Shown here piece by piece: positions 42,979-51,375 of a stretch of 64,000 bases of DNA. The notes beneath the pieces were generated by a model that was given only the letters and a program-made list of their open reading frames with translations, ran no database searches and had not been told where the DNA came from. Position 1 is the first letter of the stretch. Every line of letters begins with the position of its first letter. The DNA is from CAIXQW01 sp046049675. GTDB taxonomy: Bacteria > Bacteroidota > Bacteroidia > Chitinophagales > Chitinophagaceae. The position numbers were made by a program, and so were the translations under genes. The stretch lies in assembly GCA_046049675.1 (NCBI GenBank), contig JBJORA010000043.1, positions 111,668 to 175,667 on the forward strand. Reading direction: 5' to 3'.

Positions 42979-43707
42979 TTACCCGCCATTTTTCTTTTTA
43001 AGTTCTTTCCACTCATTATTCTTCCAACTGAAACAAATTACCGAGTCTAGTTTACCTGCTGCATCGTAAACATATTTCTTCTTAAATGTTGAATCACAGT
43101 TACACCGAGAAAATCCCGCATTCCTTACAGTGCATTCAGCGTCCGTCTCTGTCAGAATTTTTCCGTCATTACTGTAACTATAAAACGTTTCTCTCTTTGA
43201 GTAATAGTCTTCTTTGAAAGGTCGCTCGGTCATAAAATAACTTACTTGCTTATCATCTCTAAATTTTTTATAAAATGTCTGTGCTGGCTGCCATTTGTTA
43301 TTAAGATACACAAAAGACTTCCTAAATGTGTCATTACCAAATTCGTCATAATAGAAGCTATCTAGCAAATAGTCCTGAAGCCCATCACCTTTCTCTAATC
43401 CAGTCAATGTTTTTAGTCTTATATCATCATTATAGTTAGAAACTTTGGTCAGTATAGCAATTGGCAAACTGTCTGAGATTCTTAGTGTTTTAATTGTCTG
43501 CGACACGAGCTGTTGTTTATTGTCAACTGTGCCGTACTTGTCTTCCGTTTGAATAAAAATGCCTCTTTTAGAATGACAAGAAAAGGTCACAGCTGTTAGA
43601 AAAATCAAAAATAATATGTTGTTACATCGTTTCACTAAGTTGTACGTAAATGGCAGGTCACAATTTACTGCTTGGCTAAAGTAGTTGTTTGAAAAGTGCC
43701 AGTCCAA
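42979..43707 (-). CDS. Hypothetical lipoprotein
   Basis: 242 residues from ATG at 43707. A GTG at 43635 would give a cleaner lipoprotein signal (VKRCNNILFLIFLTAVTFSC), with the lipobox Cys about 19 residues in. The mature part has YD-type sections (FYYDEFGNDTFRKSFVYLNNKW, KKYVYDAAGKLDSVICFSWKNNEWKELK) that read like RHS/YD-repeat strands. Probable surface-exposed lipoprotein of unknown function. Confidence 0.5.
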   Translation of the reverse strand: MDWHFSNNYFSQAVNCDLPFTYNLVKRCNNILFLIFLTAVTFSCHSKRGIFIQTEDKYGTVDNKQQLVSQTIKTLRISDSLPIAILTKVSNYNDDIRLKTLTGLEKGDGLQDYLLDSFYYDEFGNDTFRKSFVYLNNKWQPAQTFYKKFRDDKQVSYFMTERPFKEDYYSKRETFYSYSNDGKILTETDAECTVRNAGFSRCNCDSTFKKKYVYDAAGKLDSVICFSWKNNEWKELKKKNGG

Positions 43708-43810
43708 ATATACTATAAATGCTGCTGTAAGTACACATGCGCAGTAACTAACATAAGCCTTGCTTTTGCTTATCCGATGCTCGAGGCTCGGCTTGTTTCT
43801 TTTTGTCTAA

Positions 43811-44374
43811 CTATCTGAATTTTATGCCTTGTTTTTCAAGTTTGTCCGCTCCTGCTAGCACGCCCAAACTGCCAATTTTCCTTATTGCTAGCTTGTTGTG
43901 AATTTGATACTTTAGTCTTCTAGAAGTTACCTGTATTTCTGTCCAGTCCCAAAAGCTGCTAAGTCCATTTGCTGTGTTGGCGCCTTCACATCCTAAAGCT
44001 CCCTTTTCGCTAAAGTGTCCAATATGCGATTGGTTAAGTTCACCATTTTTGAGCCCACCGAAATACAATTGAATAAGCCCCCAACCATCTGTCGAATAAC
44101 GAAACGTATGTCCATTGCAACGTTTTGGGTCAAGGTCCACTTTTCTGAAAATCGGTTTTCCCTGGTGTCTTGGCGCCCATAGTTGAAAAGTGTTTGCAAA
44201 TTTGTCACCATTGTCAAGGTCAAACTTTTTCGAAATTTCATCAACCGTTTTGTATTCACAAATGTCTTGCCCGTATGGTGATGCTGCATCGTAAACTTGT
44301 AGGTCAGTTTCCTTGAAAATGAATTCCAGTACTTGCAATTTATCTGCCTTGTCTGCAAAAAAGTTATAGTGCAT
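43811..44374 (-). CDS. Hypothetical protein
   Basis: 187 residues; no family named. Conserved-looking stretches are YGQDICEYKTVDEISKKF, GWGLIQLYFGGLKNGELNQSHIGHFSEKGA and SFWDWTEIQVTSRRLKYQIHNKLA. It is soluble, without a signal peptide. The gene lies in the block between 42979 and 45664 that contains four unrelated small genes on the minus strand, with no full repeat element between them. Confidence 0.5.
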   Translation of the reverse strand: MHYNFFADKADKLQVLEFIFKETDLQVYDAASPYGQDICEYKTVDEISKKFDLDNGDKFANTFQLWAPRHQGKPIFRKVDLDPKRCNGHTFRYSTDGWGLIQLYFGGLKNGELNQSHIGHFSEKGALGCEGANTANGLSSFWDWTEIQVTSRRLKYQIHNKLAIRKIGSLGVLAGADKLEKQGIKFR

Positions 44375-44493
44375 TTTTAGGGTCGCTTATCTTGTTAGCT
44401 GAAGTTACTTATTCGTAATTCACTTTCTATATTCAATGAATTGGTATTTATGTCTAAGTACTTCTTTAAAATGTGTTTGATTCTGTACCGTGA

Positions 44494-44988
44494 TTAATCG
44501 TATTCAGTGTAACTAAAAATCGTATTTGCAATAATCGCAAATATCAATGACGTTTTGTCTGTTTCATCCAATTCAATTATATACTCTTCTTTATCAAAGC
44601 AATCAGTAAATGAATTTCTAGATACTTGCTCTATAAATCCAATTTGTTGCTTATTAATGTAAATACTACTATTACAAGATAAAATCTTGTCTGCCTTAAA
44701 TATGACATTGTCGCCACCTAAAGTTCTAGCAATTACTTCATTGTACAATGACATTTTGCGCTTTTTTACCGTACAGCTTAGTATGCCCAAATTATCAAAT
44801 AGCTCTATTTCATTAGTAAGTAATTTATTTTGCGCACGAAATATAATTTCATTTTCAATTGACAATAAATTTACCGCCAAGCCATACAAAGCGTTTTGGT
44901 CTCTATTAACTTCACTCGTAAAGCAACGCACATTATCTAAATTGAAATACCTAGTCCAATTAATATTATGTACAATGTATTGTTTCAT
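44494..44988 (-). CDS. Hypothetical protein, tubby/LURP-like fold possible
   Basis: 164 residues from ATG at 44988; an earlier start would overlap the next gene by 70 nt. The alternation of short strands (IYINKQQIGFIEQVS, YIIELDETDKTSLIFAIIANTIF at the C-terminus) is reminiscent of the LURP-one/tubby C-terminal fold, whose last element is a buried hydrophobic helix. This is a weak resemblance only. It starts 16 nt after the preceding gene ends, so the two probably form an operon. Confidence 0.45.
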   Translation of the reverse strand: MKQYIVHNINWTRYFNLDNVRCFTSEVNRDQNALYGLAVNLLSIENEIIFRAQNKLLTNEIELFDNLGILSCTVKKRKMSLYNEVIARTLGGDNVIFKADKILSCNSSIYINKQQIGFIEQVSRNSFTDCFDKEEYIIELDETDKTSLIFAIIANTIFSYTEYD

Positions 44989-45004
44989 TTGCGCTATGTG
45001 TAAT

Positions 45005-45664
45005 TTATGCCTCTCCATAAAACTCACAAGCAATACGGTCTTCAAACCAAATTCCTGTAATTCCTGCTTCTTCAATGGCCGTCTTTAGTTGTTCGGAAAC
45101 TAAAATACTAATACCATAAGGCGAACAAAATAAGTCAGGTGTCTCTTTAAGAAATAATTGTCTAGGGTGTAAAAACATGGTCCTCTCTTCTTCATTTTCT
45201 ATAGTTATCATTTCATTTGTTTTCAAGTTTTCAAATACAGAGCGCTTAAAATCTATAATATCGACAGAATGGATAAAATTCAGAAAATTAAAATTAAATA
45301 CTTCAGGTTCTTTTCTGTTATTAAAATCTTCATCAAAGGGGGAAATTAACTTACAATCGTAAAACCGAAAATCCTTTAAGTTGTAATTTTCCACAAGCCT
45401 TTTAAATTTTTCACTTACAAACAAGCCTATACATCCACCAACACCTGGCATTTCTGCACTTAGTACATCAGTTCGTTTAGCAATACGTTTTAATGAGAAA
45501 TTATCAAGGTTAGGTTTTACTTGTGGAAATTTCCTGTAATCCAATGCTTTGTCGTAATTGTTCTCTACTTTCCAATATCGTTTTGGCGGTTCTAGTTGAG
45601 GCCAACAGCCAATTTTTTCACGCTCTGTAGCATTTTTAATGCTGTAGTATGTTATTCTCTTCAT
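45005..45664 (-). CDS. Hypothetical protein, Imm11/DUF1629-like
   Basis: 219 residues. The layout resembles the Imm11 (DUF1629) immunity family: an N-terminal YYSIKNATE strand, a middle LFVSEKFKRLVENYNLKDFRFYDCKLI and a C-terminal ILVSEQLKTAIEEAGITGIWFED. The tandem of two similar 'FVSEKxKxxxE' and 'LVSEQLKxAIEE' segments suggests an internal duplication. Family members are thought to neutralise polymorphic toxins; no toxin gene is adjacent. It lies 16 nt upstream of the next cassette gene on the same strand. Confidence 0.5.
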   Translation of the reverse strand: MKRITYYSIKNATEREKIGCWPQLEPPKRYWKVENNYDKALDYRKFPQVKPNLDNFSLKRIAKRTDVLSAEMPGVGGCIGLFVSEKFKRLVENYNLKDFRFYDCKLISPFDEDFNNRKEPEVFNFNFLNFIHSVDIIDFKRSVFENLKTNEMITIENEEERTMFLHPRQLFLKETPDLFCSPYGISILVSEQLKTAIEEAGITGIWFEDRIACEFYGEA

Positions 45665-45816
45665 GAATGGCGCTTTCTCGTTTTCTAAAAATTTAATTCC
45701 CCCTAAAGTCTATTATTCTATGCTTGTTTTCATTCCTTGATTCACTGCATTTCTCTGTTCTAATCCTTTCATTTCAAACAGAAATTTGGCGTTTTGTTTT
45801 ATTGATGTGCGCACGG

Positions 45817-46074
45817 TTGCAACAACTGCCAACGTTTAGCGCCGTACCAAAGGTAACTGTGAAGCATTAGAAATTGCGGGATAGCAAGCTACTTTTGCCA
45901 AGCACTCATGTAAAAGCGTCGCATAACTTTGAAGCTCAAGTTAAAAATAAAGTAAGATGCAATTGTAAAACGCACTAGCAATATCAAAGTTGTACATTGT
46001 TGTTGATGTACAAGGCTTGCTCCGCAAATAAAGTGCAGAAAACTTGCTTTCATGTATGTTCGCCGTTGGTAGCA
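45817..46074. repeat. Repeat element B1 (attC-like)
   Basis: Starts at TGCCAACGTTTAGCGCCG and ends at CGCCGTTGGTAGCAG. The inner part AAAAATAAAGTAAGATGCAA and GTTGTTGATGTACA recurs in B2 (50950-51035) and B3 (54787-54865). No coding potential. The stretch 45665-45816 to its left shows nothing recognisable. Confidence 0.7.
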
Positions 46075-46077
46075 GTT

Positions 46078-46419
46078 CTATTTGGCCGTTATAGTACGTC
46101 CTTCATTTTGACCCCAAGTACACATAGCGTTAATGATTGGGATTAGACTCTTGCCTAGCTCAGTCAAACTATACTCCACTTTTGGTGGTAGTTCATTAAA
46201 CTCTTCACGTTTCACTATGCCATAATTTTCCAATTCCTTTAGTTGTTCTGTCAATATTTTTCGTGAAATAGTAGGGATAAACAATGCCAACTTCCCAAAC
46301 CGCAATTTACCACCCATTAAGCAATACAAAATAATGGGTTTCCACCTGCCGCCAATAATACTCATAGTATGTATAACGGGGCAATCAGTTGGGTTTTCGA
46401 AAATTCTTGATTTCTTCAT
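46078..46419 (-). CDS. HxlR family transcriptional regulator
   Basis: 113 residues, a single winged-helix domain with the HxlR family pattern: CPVIHTMSIIGGRWKPIILYCLMGGKLRFGKLALFIPTISRKILTEQLKELENYGIVKREEF. The N-terminal Cys is a sensing residue in redox or aldehyde-responsive members. It is divergent from the quinone-reductase gene 125 nt away and probably represses it, an arrangement common for HxlR/NAD(P)H-oxidoreductase pairs. Confidence 0.9.
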   Translation of the reverse strand: MKKSRIFENPTDCPVIHTMSIIGGRWKPIILYCLMGGKLRFGKLALFIPTISRKILTEQLKELENYGIVKREEFNELPPKVEYSLTELGKSLIPIINAMCTWGQNEGRTITAK

Positions 46420-46543
46420 TCCAATTTTTATTTTGCTTTAGTAACCTTCATGTAACCACTTATTTTTACATACATACGCACTAAGTTTCCAAAAGTAACT
46501 AATCACCACTACTTTTGAAACATCAATCAAAAAAAATAAAACA

Positions 46544-47125
46544 ATGAATATTTTATTTGTGTATGCGCACCCCAATCCAAAAAGTTTTACTGCTTCTATC
46601 ATCAATGAATTAGTTGATAAAGCTAAAGAAAAAAATCATCATACTGACATACGGGATTTGTATGCTATTAATTTTAATCCAGTATTGAGCAATAGTGATT
46701 TTCAAACATTTCACTCAGGAAGTATTCCTGCTGACATTAAGACAGAGCAAGACTTAATATCTAATGCAGACATTATTGTAATGGTGTATCAATTATGGTG
46801 GACACAATTTCCAGCAATGCTTAAAGGTTATATAGATAGGGTTTATAGCTATGGTTTTGCGTATCAGTACGGTGCAAATGGCTTAGAGGGTTTGCTAAAA
46901 GGAAAAAAGGTATTTTTAGTAACTAATACGGGTACGCCTTCTGAAATTTATACACAATACGATATGCATACCGCCATCAATAAAACTAGCAACAGTGGTA
47001 TTTTTGAATATTGTGGAATGGAGGTTTTGGAACATATTTATAATGGCGGTGTAGTGATAAGTACAGACGAAACAAGAAAGGCATATATTGAAAATGCTGT
47101 GCAATCGTTTGATGCTTATTTGTAA
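46544..47125 (+). CDS. NAD(P)H:quinone oxidoreductase, flavodoxin-like fold
   Basis: 193 residues of the Flavodoxin_2 family (MdaB/KefF/NQO1 type). MNILFVYAHPNPKSFTASI is the FMN or FAD phosphate loop, ADIIVMVYQLWWTQFPAMLKGYIDRVYSYGFAY the conserved flavin site, and KVFLVTNTGTP the dinucleotide-facing loop. It should reduce quinones by two electrons to limit redox cycling. It is one of only two plus-strand genes in the array and is followed 8 nt later by an SDR gene. Confidence 0.9.
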   Translation: MNILFVYAHPNPKSFTASIINELVDKAKEKNHHTDIRDLYAINFNPVLSNSDFQTFHSGSIPADIKTEQDLISNADIIVMVYQLWWTQFPAMLKGYIDRVYSYGFAYQYGANGLEGLLKGKKVFLVTNTGTPSEIYTQYDMHTAINKTSNSGIFEYCGMEVLEHIYNGGVVISTDETRKAYIENAVQSFDAYL

Positions 47126-47133
47126 AATATTTT

Positions 47134-47778
47134 ATGTCAAAAGTAATTGTGATTTTAGGTGCTGGCGCAGGCATTAGTCAATCTGTAGCCAGAACATTTG
47201 GAAAGCAGGGTTTTTCAATAGCGCTAGTAAGCAGGAATATCGAAAAGCTAAGTGCATTTATTGCTGAATTATCTCAAGAGAACATTCGCGCAAAAGCATT
47301 TTCGGCAGATGTGTGCAATGAAGCAGCTGTCAAAAATGTTGTAAAGGAAATTAAAGACACCTTTGGAAGAATAGACATTGTACATTACAATGCTGCTGCA
47401 GTGCGAATGGTAAATATACTCAGTGAGTCTGCCGAATCGCTTATACAAGACTTTTCTGTAAATGTAGCTGGCTTGCTAACAGTAACTTTATTGACCATGG
47501 CTGAACTAGAAGCCAATAAAGGAGCCATATTAATAACAGGTGGTGGTTTTGCAATGTATCCTTCCGCAGATTTCGCTTCGCTTTCGATAGGCAAAGCTGG
47601 GGTCAGAAATTTATCGGAAAGCCTATCGCAAGCCTTGAAAGATAAAGGAATATATGTGGCAACCTTAACAGTAAATGGCTATGTTTCTCCCGATTCCGCA
47701 GTGCATAATCCCGACAATATCGCCTTTCATTTTTGGAAATTGTATAACGAACGAAACAAATTTGAAATACAATTATAA
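47134..47778 (+). CDS. Short-chain dehydrogenase/reductase
   Basis: 214 residues. The Rossmann motif is GAGAGISQSVARTFGKQG; NAAA takes the place of NNAG (VHYNAAAVRM). The catalytic Ser/Tyr region is unusual: ITGGGFAMYPSADFASLSIGKAGVRNL, where the YxxxK position reads SIGK, so Tyr is missing. The protein may bind NAD(P) but lack normal dehydrogenase activity. It forms an operon with the quinone reductase upstream. Confidence 0.85.
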   Translation: MSKVIVILGAGAGISQSVARTFGKQGFSIALVSRNIEKLSAFIAELSQENIRAKAFSADVCNEAAVKNVVKEIKDTFGRIDIVHYNAAAVRMVNILSESAESLIQDFSVNVAGLLTVTLLTMAELEANKGAILITGGGFAMYPSADFASLSIGKAGVRNLSESLSQALKDKGIYVATLTVNGYVSPDSAVHNPDNIAFHFWKLYNERNKFEIQL

Positions 47779-47811
47779 TCTAAAGAACTTGTAAAAGATT
47801 CTCGTAGCTGT

Positions 47812-47965
47812 TTGGTCGGCTAGCCATTACGTTGCCCCCTTGCGTACATCGCTTAGTGATTGGAACAGGTGTAAGCTCACACCGCAATAACTTAATCAAC
47901 ATAGCACCTCAAGTGCTAGTAAAATTCAAGCAGAAGTGCTTTACATAGGCACCCATGTTAGCGGT
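47812..47965. repeat. Repeat element A3 (short form, attC-like)
   Basis: Only the end half of family A is present, about 150 bp: GTAAGCTCACACCGCAATAACTTAATCAACAT through AGAAGTGCTTTACATAGGC to GTTAGCGG. This is closest in size to ordinary integron attC sites. Confidence 0.7.
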
Positions 47966-47971
47966 AGTGGC
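47957..47971. repeat. Cassette end site, pairs with 50793-50807
   Basis: GTTAGCGGTAGTGGC; its reverse complement matches GCCATTACCGCTAAC at 50793-50807 in 14 of 15 positions. The two sites bound the four-gene cassette between them. Confidence 0.7.
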
Positions 47972-47988
47972 TTTGTTTGTTAGCAAAT

Positions 47989-48786
47989 TTACATTTTTAT
48001 TTCTGATTGTTTGTCTGTGTCACATCCTTTTATTAATGGTCTTCCTTGTATTGCTTGTATAAGTGTCAGCAATGCTAAAAGTCCATAAATTATGGAAAGT
48101 CCGATTGTCAATTTAGTGTTTTTTAGGAAATAGAACGATGCTATCGGTAAAACTTGTAAGGCGTGCATTCCAATAAAATGAGAAACTCTTAAATCTCCAA
48201 CTGTCTTGCTCCAACCAACGATTAACCAATTTGAATTATCGTTTAATGCTCCAACACTATGATTAAGTCTTGAACCCATTGCAAAACCTTCAAAAGAAAA
48301 AATTACAAATATTAATATTCCAAAACGAATTGCCCACAAGTAATAAGTTGGAAGATTAGGAAAGTCGGTTTTGAAAAATAAGAGGCCAACATAAGCTGTG
48401 TAAAGAGTAACCAAGGTGGCAGCTAATGCCATCATTGAATACAATGCTGAATACATTGGTGTTGAAATATTATAATGTGAAAGTTGTCCTTTACTTGCTT
48501 GAAAAGAAATGTAAATAATTTCAAACCCCAATAAAATAATCACAGTCCAATTGAATAATTTAATATTGAAATCGGGTAGATAATGACAATACCAAGCCAT
48601 TGCCCAAGCAAATAAAAAAGTTGAAAATGCAAATTTAAATGGCTTGTACCAAGCATTTACATTGTAAACTTGTGTAGTTGTAAATTTTGTTAGAAGTAAA
48701 AAAACAAAAGATACAACAAGACAAATAAAACCATAATAAAACAATGTTTCGTTTCGGGTTTTGAGTTGTTGAATAAAGTCTATCAT
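47989..48786 (-). CDS. Seven-helix membrane protein of unknown function
   Basis: 265 residues with about seven membrane helices spread over the whole length, for example FYYGFICLVVSFVFLLLTKF, WTVIILLGFEIIYISFQ, ALYSMMALAATLVTLYTAYVGLLF and LSIIYGLLALLTLIQAI. Conserved-looking polar points are WYKPFKFAFSTFLFAW and SHFIGMHALQVLPI. Similar proteins occur in Flavobacteriia with no assigned role. It ends 18 nt from the cassette end site and its start overlaps the end of the SDR gene by 4 nt. Confidence 0.7.
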   Translation of the reverse strand: MIDFIQQLKTRNETLFYYGFICLVVSFVFLLLTKFTTTQVYNVNAWYKPFKFAFSTFLFAWAMAWYCHYLPDFNIKLFNWTVIILLGFEIIYISFQASKGQLSHYNISTPMYSALYSMMALAATLVTLYTAYVGLLFFKTDFPNLPTYYLWAIRFGILIFVIFSFEGFAMGSRLNHSVGALNDNSNWLIVGWSKTVGDLRVSHFIGMHALQVLPIASFYFLKNTKLTIGLSIIYGLLALLTLIQAIQGRPLIKGCDTDKQSEIKM

Positions 48787-49562
48787 TTTTTTATACTTGC
48801 TAAATTCTTTTTAATTTTCATCATTAAAAAATCGGGTGTTACCCTTGGTAAGTTACTTAAAAACCAATTCATAAAACCTACAATTTTTTTACTTTTACCA
48901 TTCAAAAATAATTCTATACCCGCTTTGGCGACTAAATCTGCTGGCATAGGCTTGTTGGCACTCATTGCATTGGTTTTTCGCATTGCGTCTGTATGAAAAG
49001 GTGTTTCTACTGTTCCTGGACAAAGTGCTGTAACGGTTACGCCTGTTCCTTGCAGTTCGGCTGAAACAGTTTCTGTAAAAGCTAATACAAAACTTTTGGT
49101 AGCCGAATAAACAGAGTAATAGGGAAATGGAAGAAATGAAAGTAGCGAAGCTACATTCATTATTTTGCCTTTGCCCTCTTTTACCATTTCTGCTCCAAAC
49201 AATTTTGTTAGTCCAACTAATGAAGTAATATTTACAGAAATCATTTCTTCATCTTTTTTTAAATGCATTTCTACGAAATTGCCATAATCGCCAAAACCTG
49301 CATTGTTAATTAACCCCGTAATTTTATAGGCTTTCTTTTTTGTAAAGTTATATAAATCTAGTGCTGAATTTGGCTCTGATAAATCAAATAAAAAATAATC
49401 AACTTCAATTTTAAATGTTGTTGTTAATTCTGATTGTAATTGTTTTAATCTTTCTTCACTTCTTGCAACTAAAATTAAATTATAACTTTTAGCTGCTAAT
49501 AGCTTTGCCATTTCATAGCCAATGCCACTACTTGCTCCAGTTATTAACGTATATTCTTTCAT
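48783..49562 (-). CDS. Short-chain dehydrogenase/reductase
   Basis: 259 residues, classical SDR. The motifs are TGASSGIGYEMAKLLA, NNAGFGDYG, and catalytic Ser then YSATKSF (YxxxK), with CPGTVETPFH following. A C-terminal extension of about 30 basic residues (FLMMKIKKNLASIKK) may associate with membrane. The start sits 5 nt after the SRPBCC gene and its end overlaps the membrane protein gene, so the cassette is a tight operon. Confidence 0.92.
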   Translation of the reverse strand: MKEYTLITGASSGIGYEMAKLLAAKSYNLILVARSEERLKQLQSELTTTFKIEVDYFLFDLSEPNSALDLYNFTKKKAYKITGLINNAGFGDYGNFVEMHLKKDEEMISVNITSLVGLTKLFGAEMVKEGKGKIMNVASLLSFLPFPYYSVYSATKSFVLAFTETVSAELQGTGVTVTALCPGTVETPFHTDAMRKTNAMSANKPMPADLVAKAGIELFLNGKSKKIVGFMNWFLSNLPRVTPDFLMMKIKKNLASIKK

Positions 49563-49567
49563 TGGAA

Positions 49568-50110
49568 TTAGCTTTGGTTTTCAGATTTCATTTTCAATTC
49601 GGAAAGCCAAACATCGTGTAGTTTTTTCAACTTTTTACCTTGAAATGTTTTCTCAAAAAAGGTGAGCCAACCATTTTGGCTTTCATCGGTAATTACTTTG
49701 CAACCTTTTTCTGTTGGAATAATCAACCATACGTGAAAACCTTGTATGCTCTTTTTTTTACTTTCCCAAGCTAAAAGTCTGTTAGGTTCAAATTGCTTTA
49801 TGGTTGATTGAAACTTCAATCCCATTGTTTGCCAATTAAATATTGAATTTGCATTTAAAACTGTATCGGTTTGATTTGCGAAAATTACATTTTTTGCACC
49901 TTTGTACCAAGATTGCCATTTTAGTGCGTCAATTAAATATGCCCAAACGATTTCGGGTTTGGCATTAATTTCAATTTCGTTATGAACATAGAATTTGCTT
50001 TTTGCTGGATCATATTCAGTTGGCCAATTAATTTTTTCAGTTGAGTTATGTTGTGCAAAACCTGAAAGTGTGACTGCAAAAAATGCTGTAATGAAGAATA
50101 ACTTTGTCAT
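49568..50110 (-). CDS. Exported SRPBCC-fold protein
   Basis: 180 residues from ATG at 50110, which gives a signal peptide (MTKLFFITAFFAVTLSGFAQ); a start 13 codons earlier adds an unlikely tail. The body follows the polyketide_cyc/START-like pattern: FYVHNEIEINAKPEIVWAYLIDALKWQSWYKGAKNV, SIFNWQTMGLKFQSTIKQFEPNRLLAWESK and GCKVITDESQNGWLTFFEKTF. Such proteins bind hydrophobic ligands in a deep cavity. The ligand is unknown. Confidence 0.8.
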   Translation of the reverse strand: MTKLFFITAFFAVTLSGFAQHNSTEKINWPTEYDPAKSKFYVHNEIEINAKPEIVWAYLIDALKWQSWYKGAKNVIFANQTDTVLNANSIFNWQTMGLKFQSTIKQFEPNRLLAWESKKKSIQGFHVWLIIPTEKGCKVITDESQNGWLTFFEKTFQGKKLKKLHDVWLSELKMKSENQS

Positions 50111-50176
50111 AGCAATTTGTTTAAAATTATAATGCAAAGGTGAGTACAATAAATGTTTTAAGTCGTAAACAAATGT

Positions 50177-50755
50177 TTATAGTTTTTCTATTTCAGCTTT
50201 CTTTAATCTACTCAAATGAATTGGAGTAATGCCCAAATAGGAAGCAATCATATGTTGTGGAACTCGGTTGTGAATATTGGGAAAAACATCTGTAATGCTG
50301 TCATAACGCTGTTTGGGTGTTCTTACATATAGATTTTTAATTCTGTCGTCTTGGTAAATAAAATAATATTCTGCAATTAGACGTCCCATTTTTTGTCCGT
50401 CAGACAAGTTTTTGTAACCCCATTCTATGGCTGTTCTTGGCAAAACAATTACTTCTGTTTCTTCCAAAGCTTGTAAACTATAAATTGAAGGTTTCGCTTG
50501 AATATAATTTGAGTAGTCGGCAATAAATTGATTTTCTAATGCAAAATGTATAGTCTGCTCATTTTCTTCTTTGTCTGTAATAGAAACTCTAATAATTCCT
50601 TTATTGATAAAGAAAATTTCGTTTGGAATAATGTTTGGTCGGCTTAAAATTTCTTGTCGCTTAAATTTTTTAGTAACAGTTTTGCTAAGGAAGTCGTTTA
50701 ATTCTTCTTCCGAAACATTTATCATTTGTCGGATTACTTGTTTGATTTGCTCCAT
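50177..50755 (-). CDS. Crp/Fnr-family transcriptional regulator
   Basis: 192 residues. The N-terminal cyclic-nucleotide-binding-type beta-roll (GIIRVSITDKEENEQTIHFALENQFIADYSNYI) precedes a degenerate C-terminal HTH ending with RVPQHMIASYLGITPIHLSRLKK. It lacks the Fnr cysteines. This subfamily is frequent in Bacteroidota and its inducer is mostly unknown. It is the first gene of the cassette and probably regulates the SRPBCC-SDR-membrane genes that follow. Confidence 0.88.
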   Translation of the reverse strand: MEQIKQVIRQMINVSEEELNDFLSKTVTKKFKRQEILSRPNIIPNEIFFINKGIIRVSITDKEENEQTIHFALENQFIADYSNYIQAKPSIYSLQALEETEVIVLPRTAIEWGYKNLSDGQKMGRLIAEYYFIYQDDRIKNLYVRTPKQRYDSITDVFPNIHNRVPQHMIASYLGITPIHLSRLKKAEIEKL

Positions 50756-50792
50756 TTATTTTGTAAGGGTGTTGTCTGTTTCGGGGTCTCGT

Positions 50793-50807
50793 GCCATTAC
50801 CGCTAAC
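50793..50807. repeat. Cassette end site, pairs with 47957-47971
   Basis: GCCATTACCGCTAAC, the near-perfect complement of the site at 47957. Confidence 0.7.
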
Positions 50808-51065
50808 GGTTTTCGGCTTTGCGATGTTGGGGAATTCAAAGCACAAATGTTCAAATCAGTACAAATGCTCAATAGAATTCCAATGCTCAAATTTAGCACT
50901 TCTGCCCCAATATCGCAAAGCATCTATGTAAAAGCATCTCATAAATTTGAAGTTCACGTTAAAAATAAAGTAAGATGCAATTACAAGACGCTTTACCAAT
51001 ACCAAAGTTATATATTGGTGTTGATGTACGCAACTTGTTCCTAAAGAAAAATCCAGAAAATAAAA
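50806..51065. repeat. Repeat element B2 with attC-like hairpin
   Basis: From 50817 GCTTTGCGATGTTGGGG to about 50932 CCCCAATATCGCAAAGC is a long inverted repeat with one mismatch, around ~80 bp of interior containing AATGTTC/AATGCTC repeats. After it the sequence continues into the B-type core (AAAAATAAAGTAAGATGCAA, ATTGGTGTTGATGTACGC) instead of ending in a core site. The first part is a classic attC-like fold. 51066-51240 shows nothing recognisable. Confidence 0.7.
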
Positions 51066-51241
51066 TCCTCGATATTCGCCATCGGAAAATCTCGTTGGAA
51101 GGTACGGTCCAAATCAGACATTTGCGACCGCAGTTGCGCCAATTGTGATTTTTGATAAACGAGGACCACCACCACACTATTGACCGCAAAAAGAAGTAAA
51201 TCTTGAAACGTCCCTCGGGCTAACCCAGTCTAGTAGCATTT

Positions 51242-51348
51242 GGTATAACTGTGGTTATGCCAGATTAAACCTAAGTGCTCTTGCGCGGGTCCGTCCAAAG
51301 CGCCCTCATGCTAGGCACAGCATGCAGCACGAATGCTTAGGTATAATG
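51242..51348. repeat. Paired core sites and hairpin, possible degenerate attC
   Basis: GGTATAAC-TGTG-GTTATGCC at 51242-51261 are two complementary core-like sites back to back. CCTAAG (51270) and CTTAGG (51336-51341) then form a stem around a GC-rich interior, ending GTATAATG. It lies ~30 bp from the stop codon of the beta-lactamase-like gene. Confidence 0.45.
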
Positions 51349-51375
51349 TGCCGTTTTGTTCTAAAGTTCATCTTG

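Noticed and set aside
50959..51189. Small minus-strand open frames in B2 (also 54601-54864 in B3) that share a peptide
   Set aside because: The similarity comes from the shared DNA repeat; no start signal, different lengths and overlap with the Crp gene in the second case.
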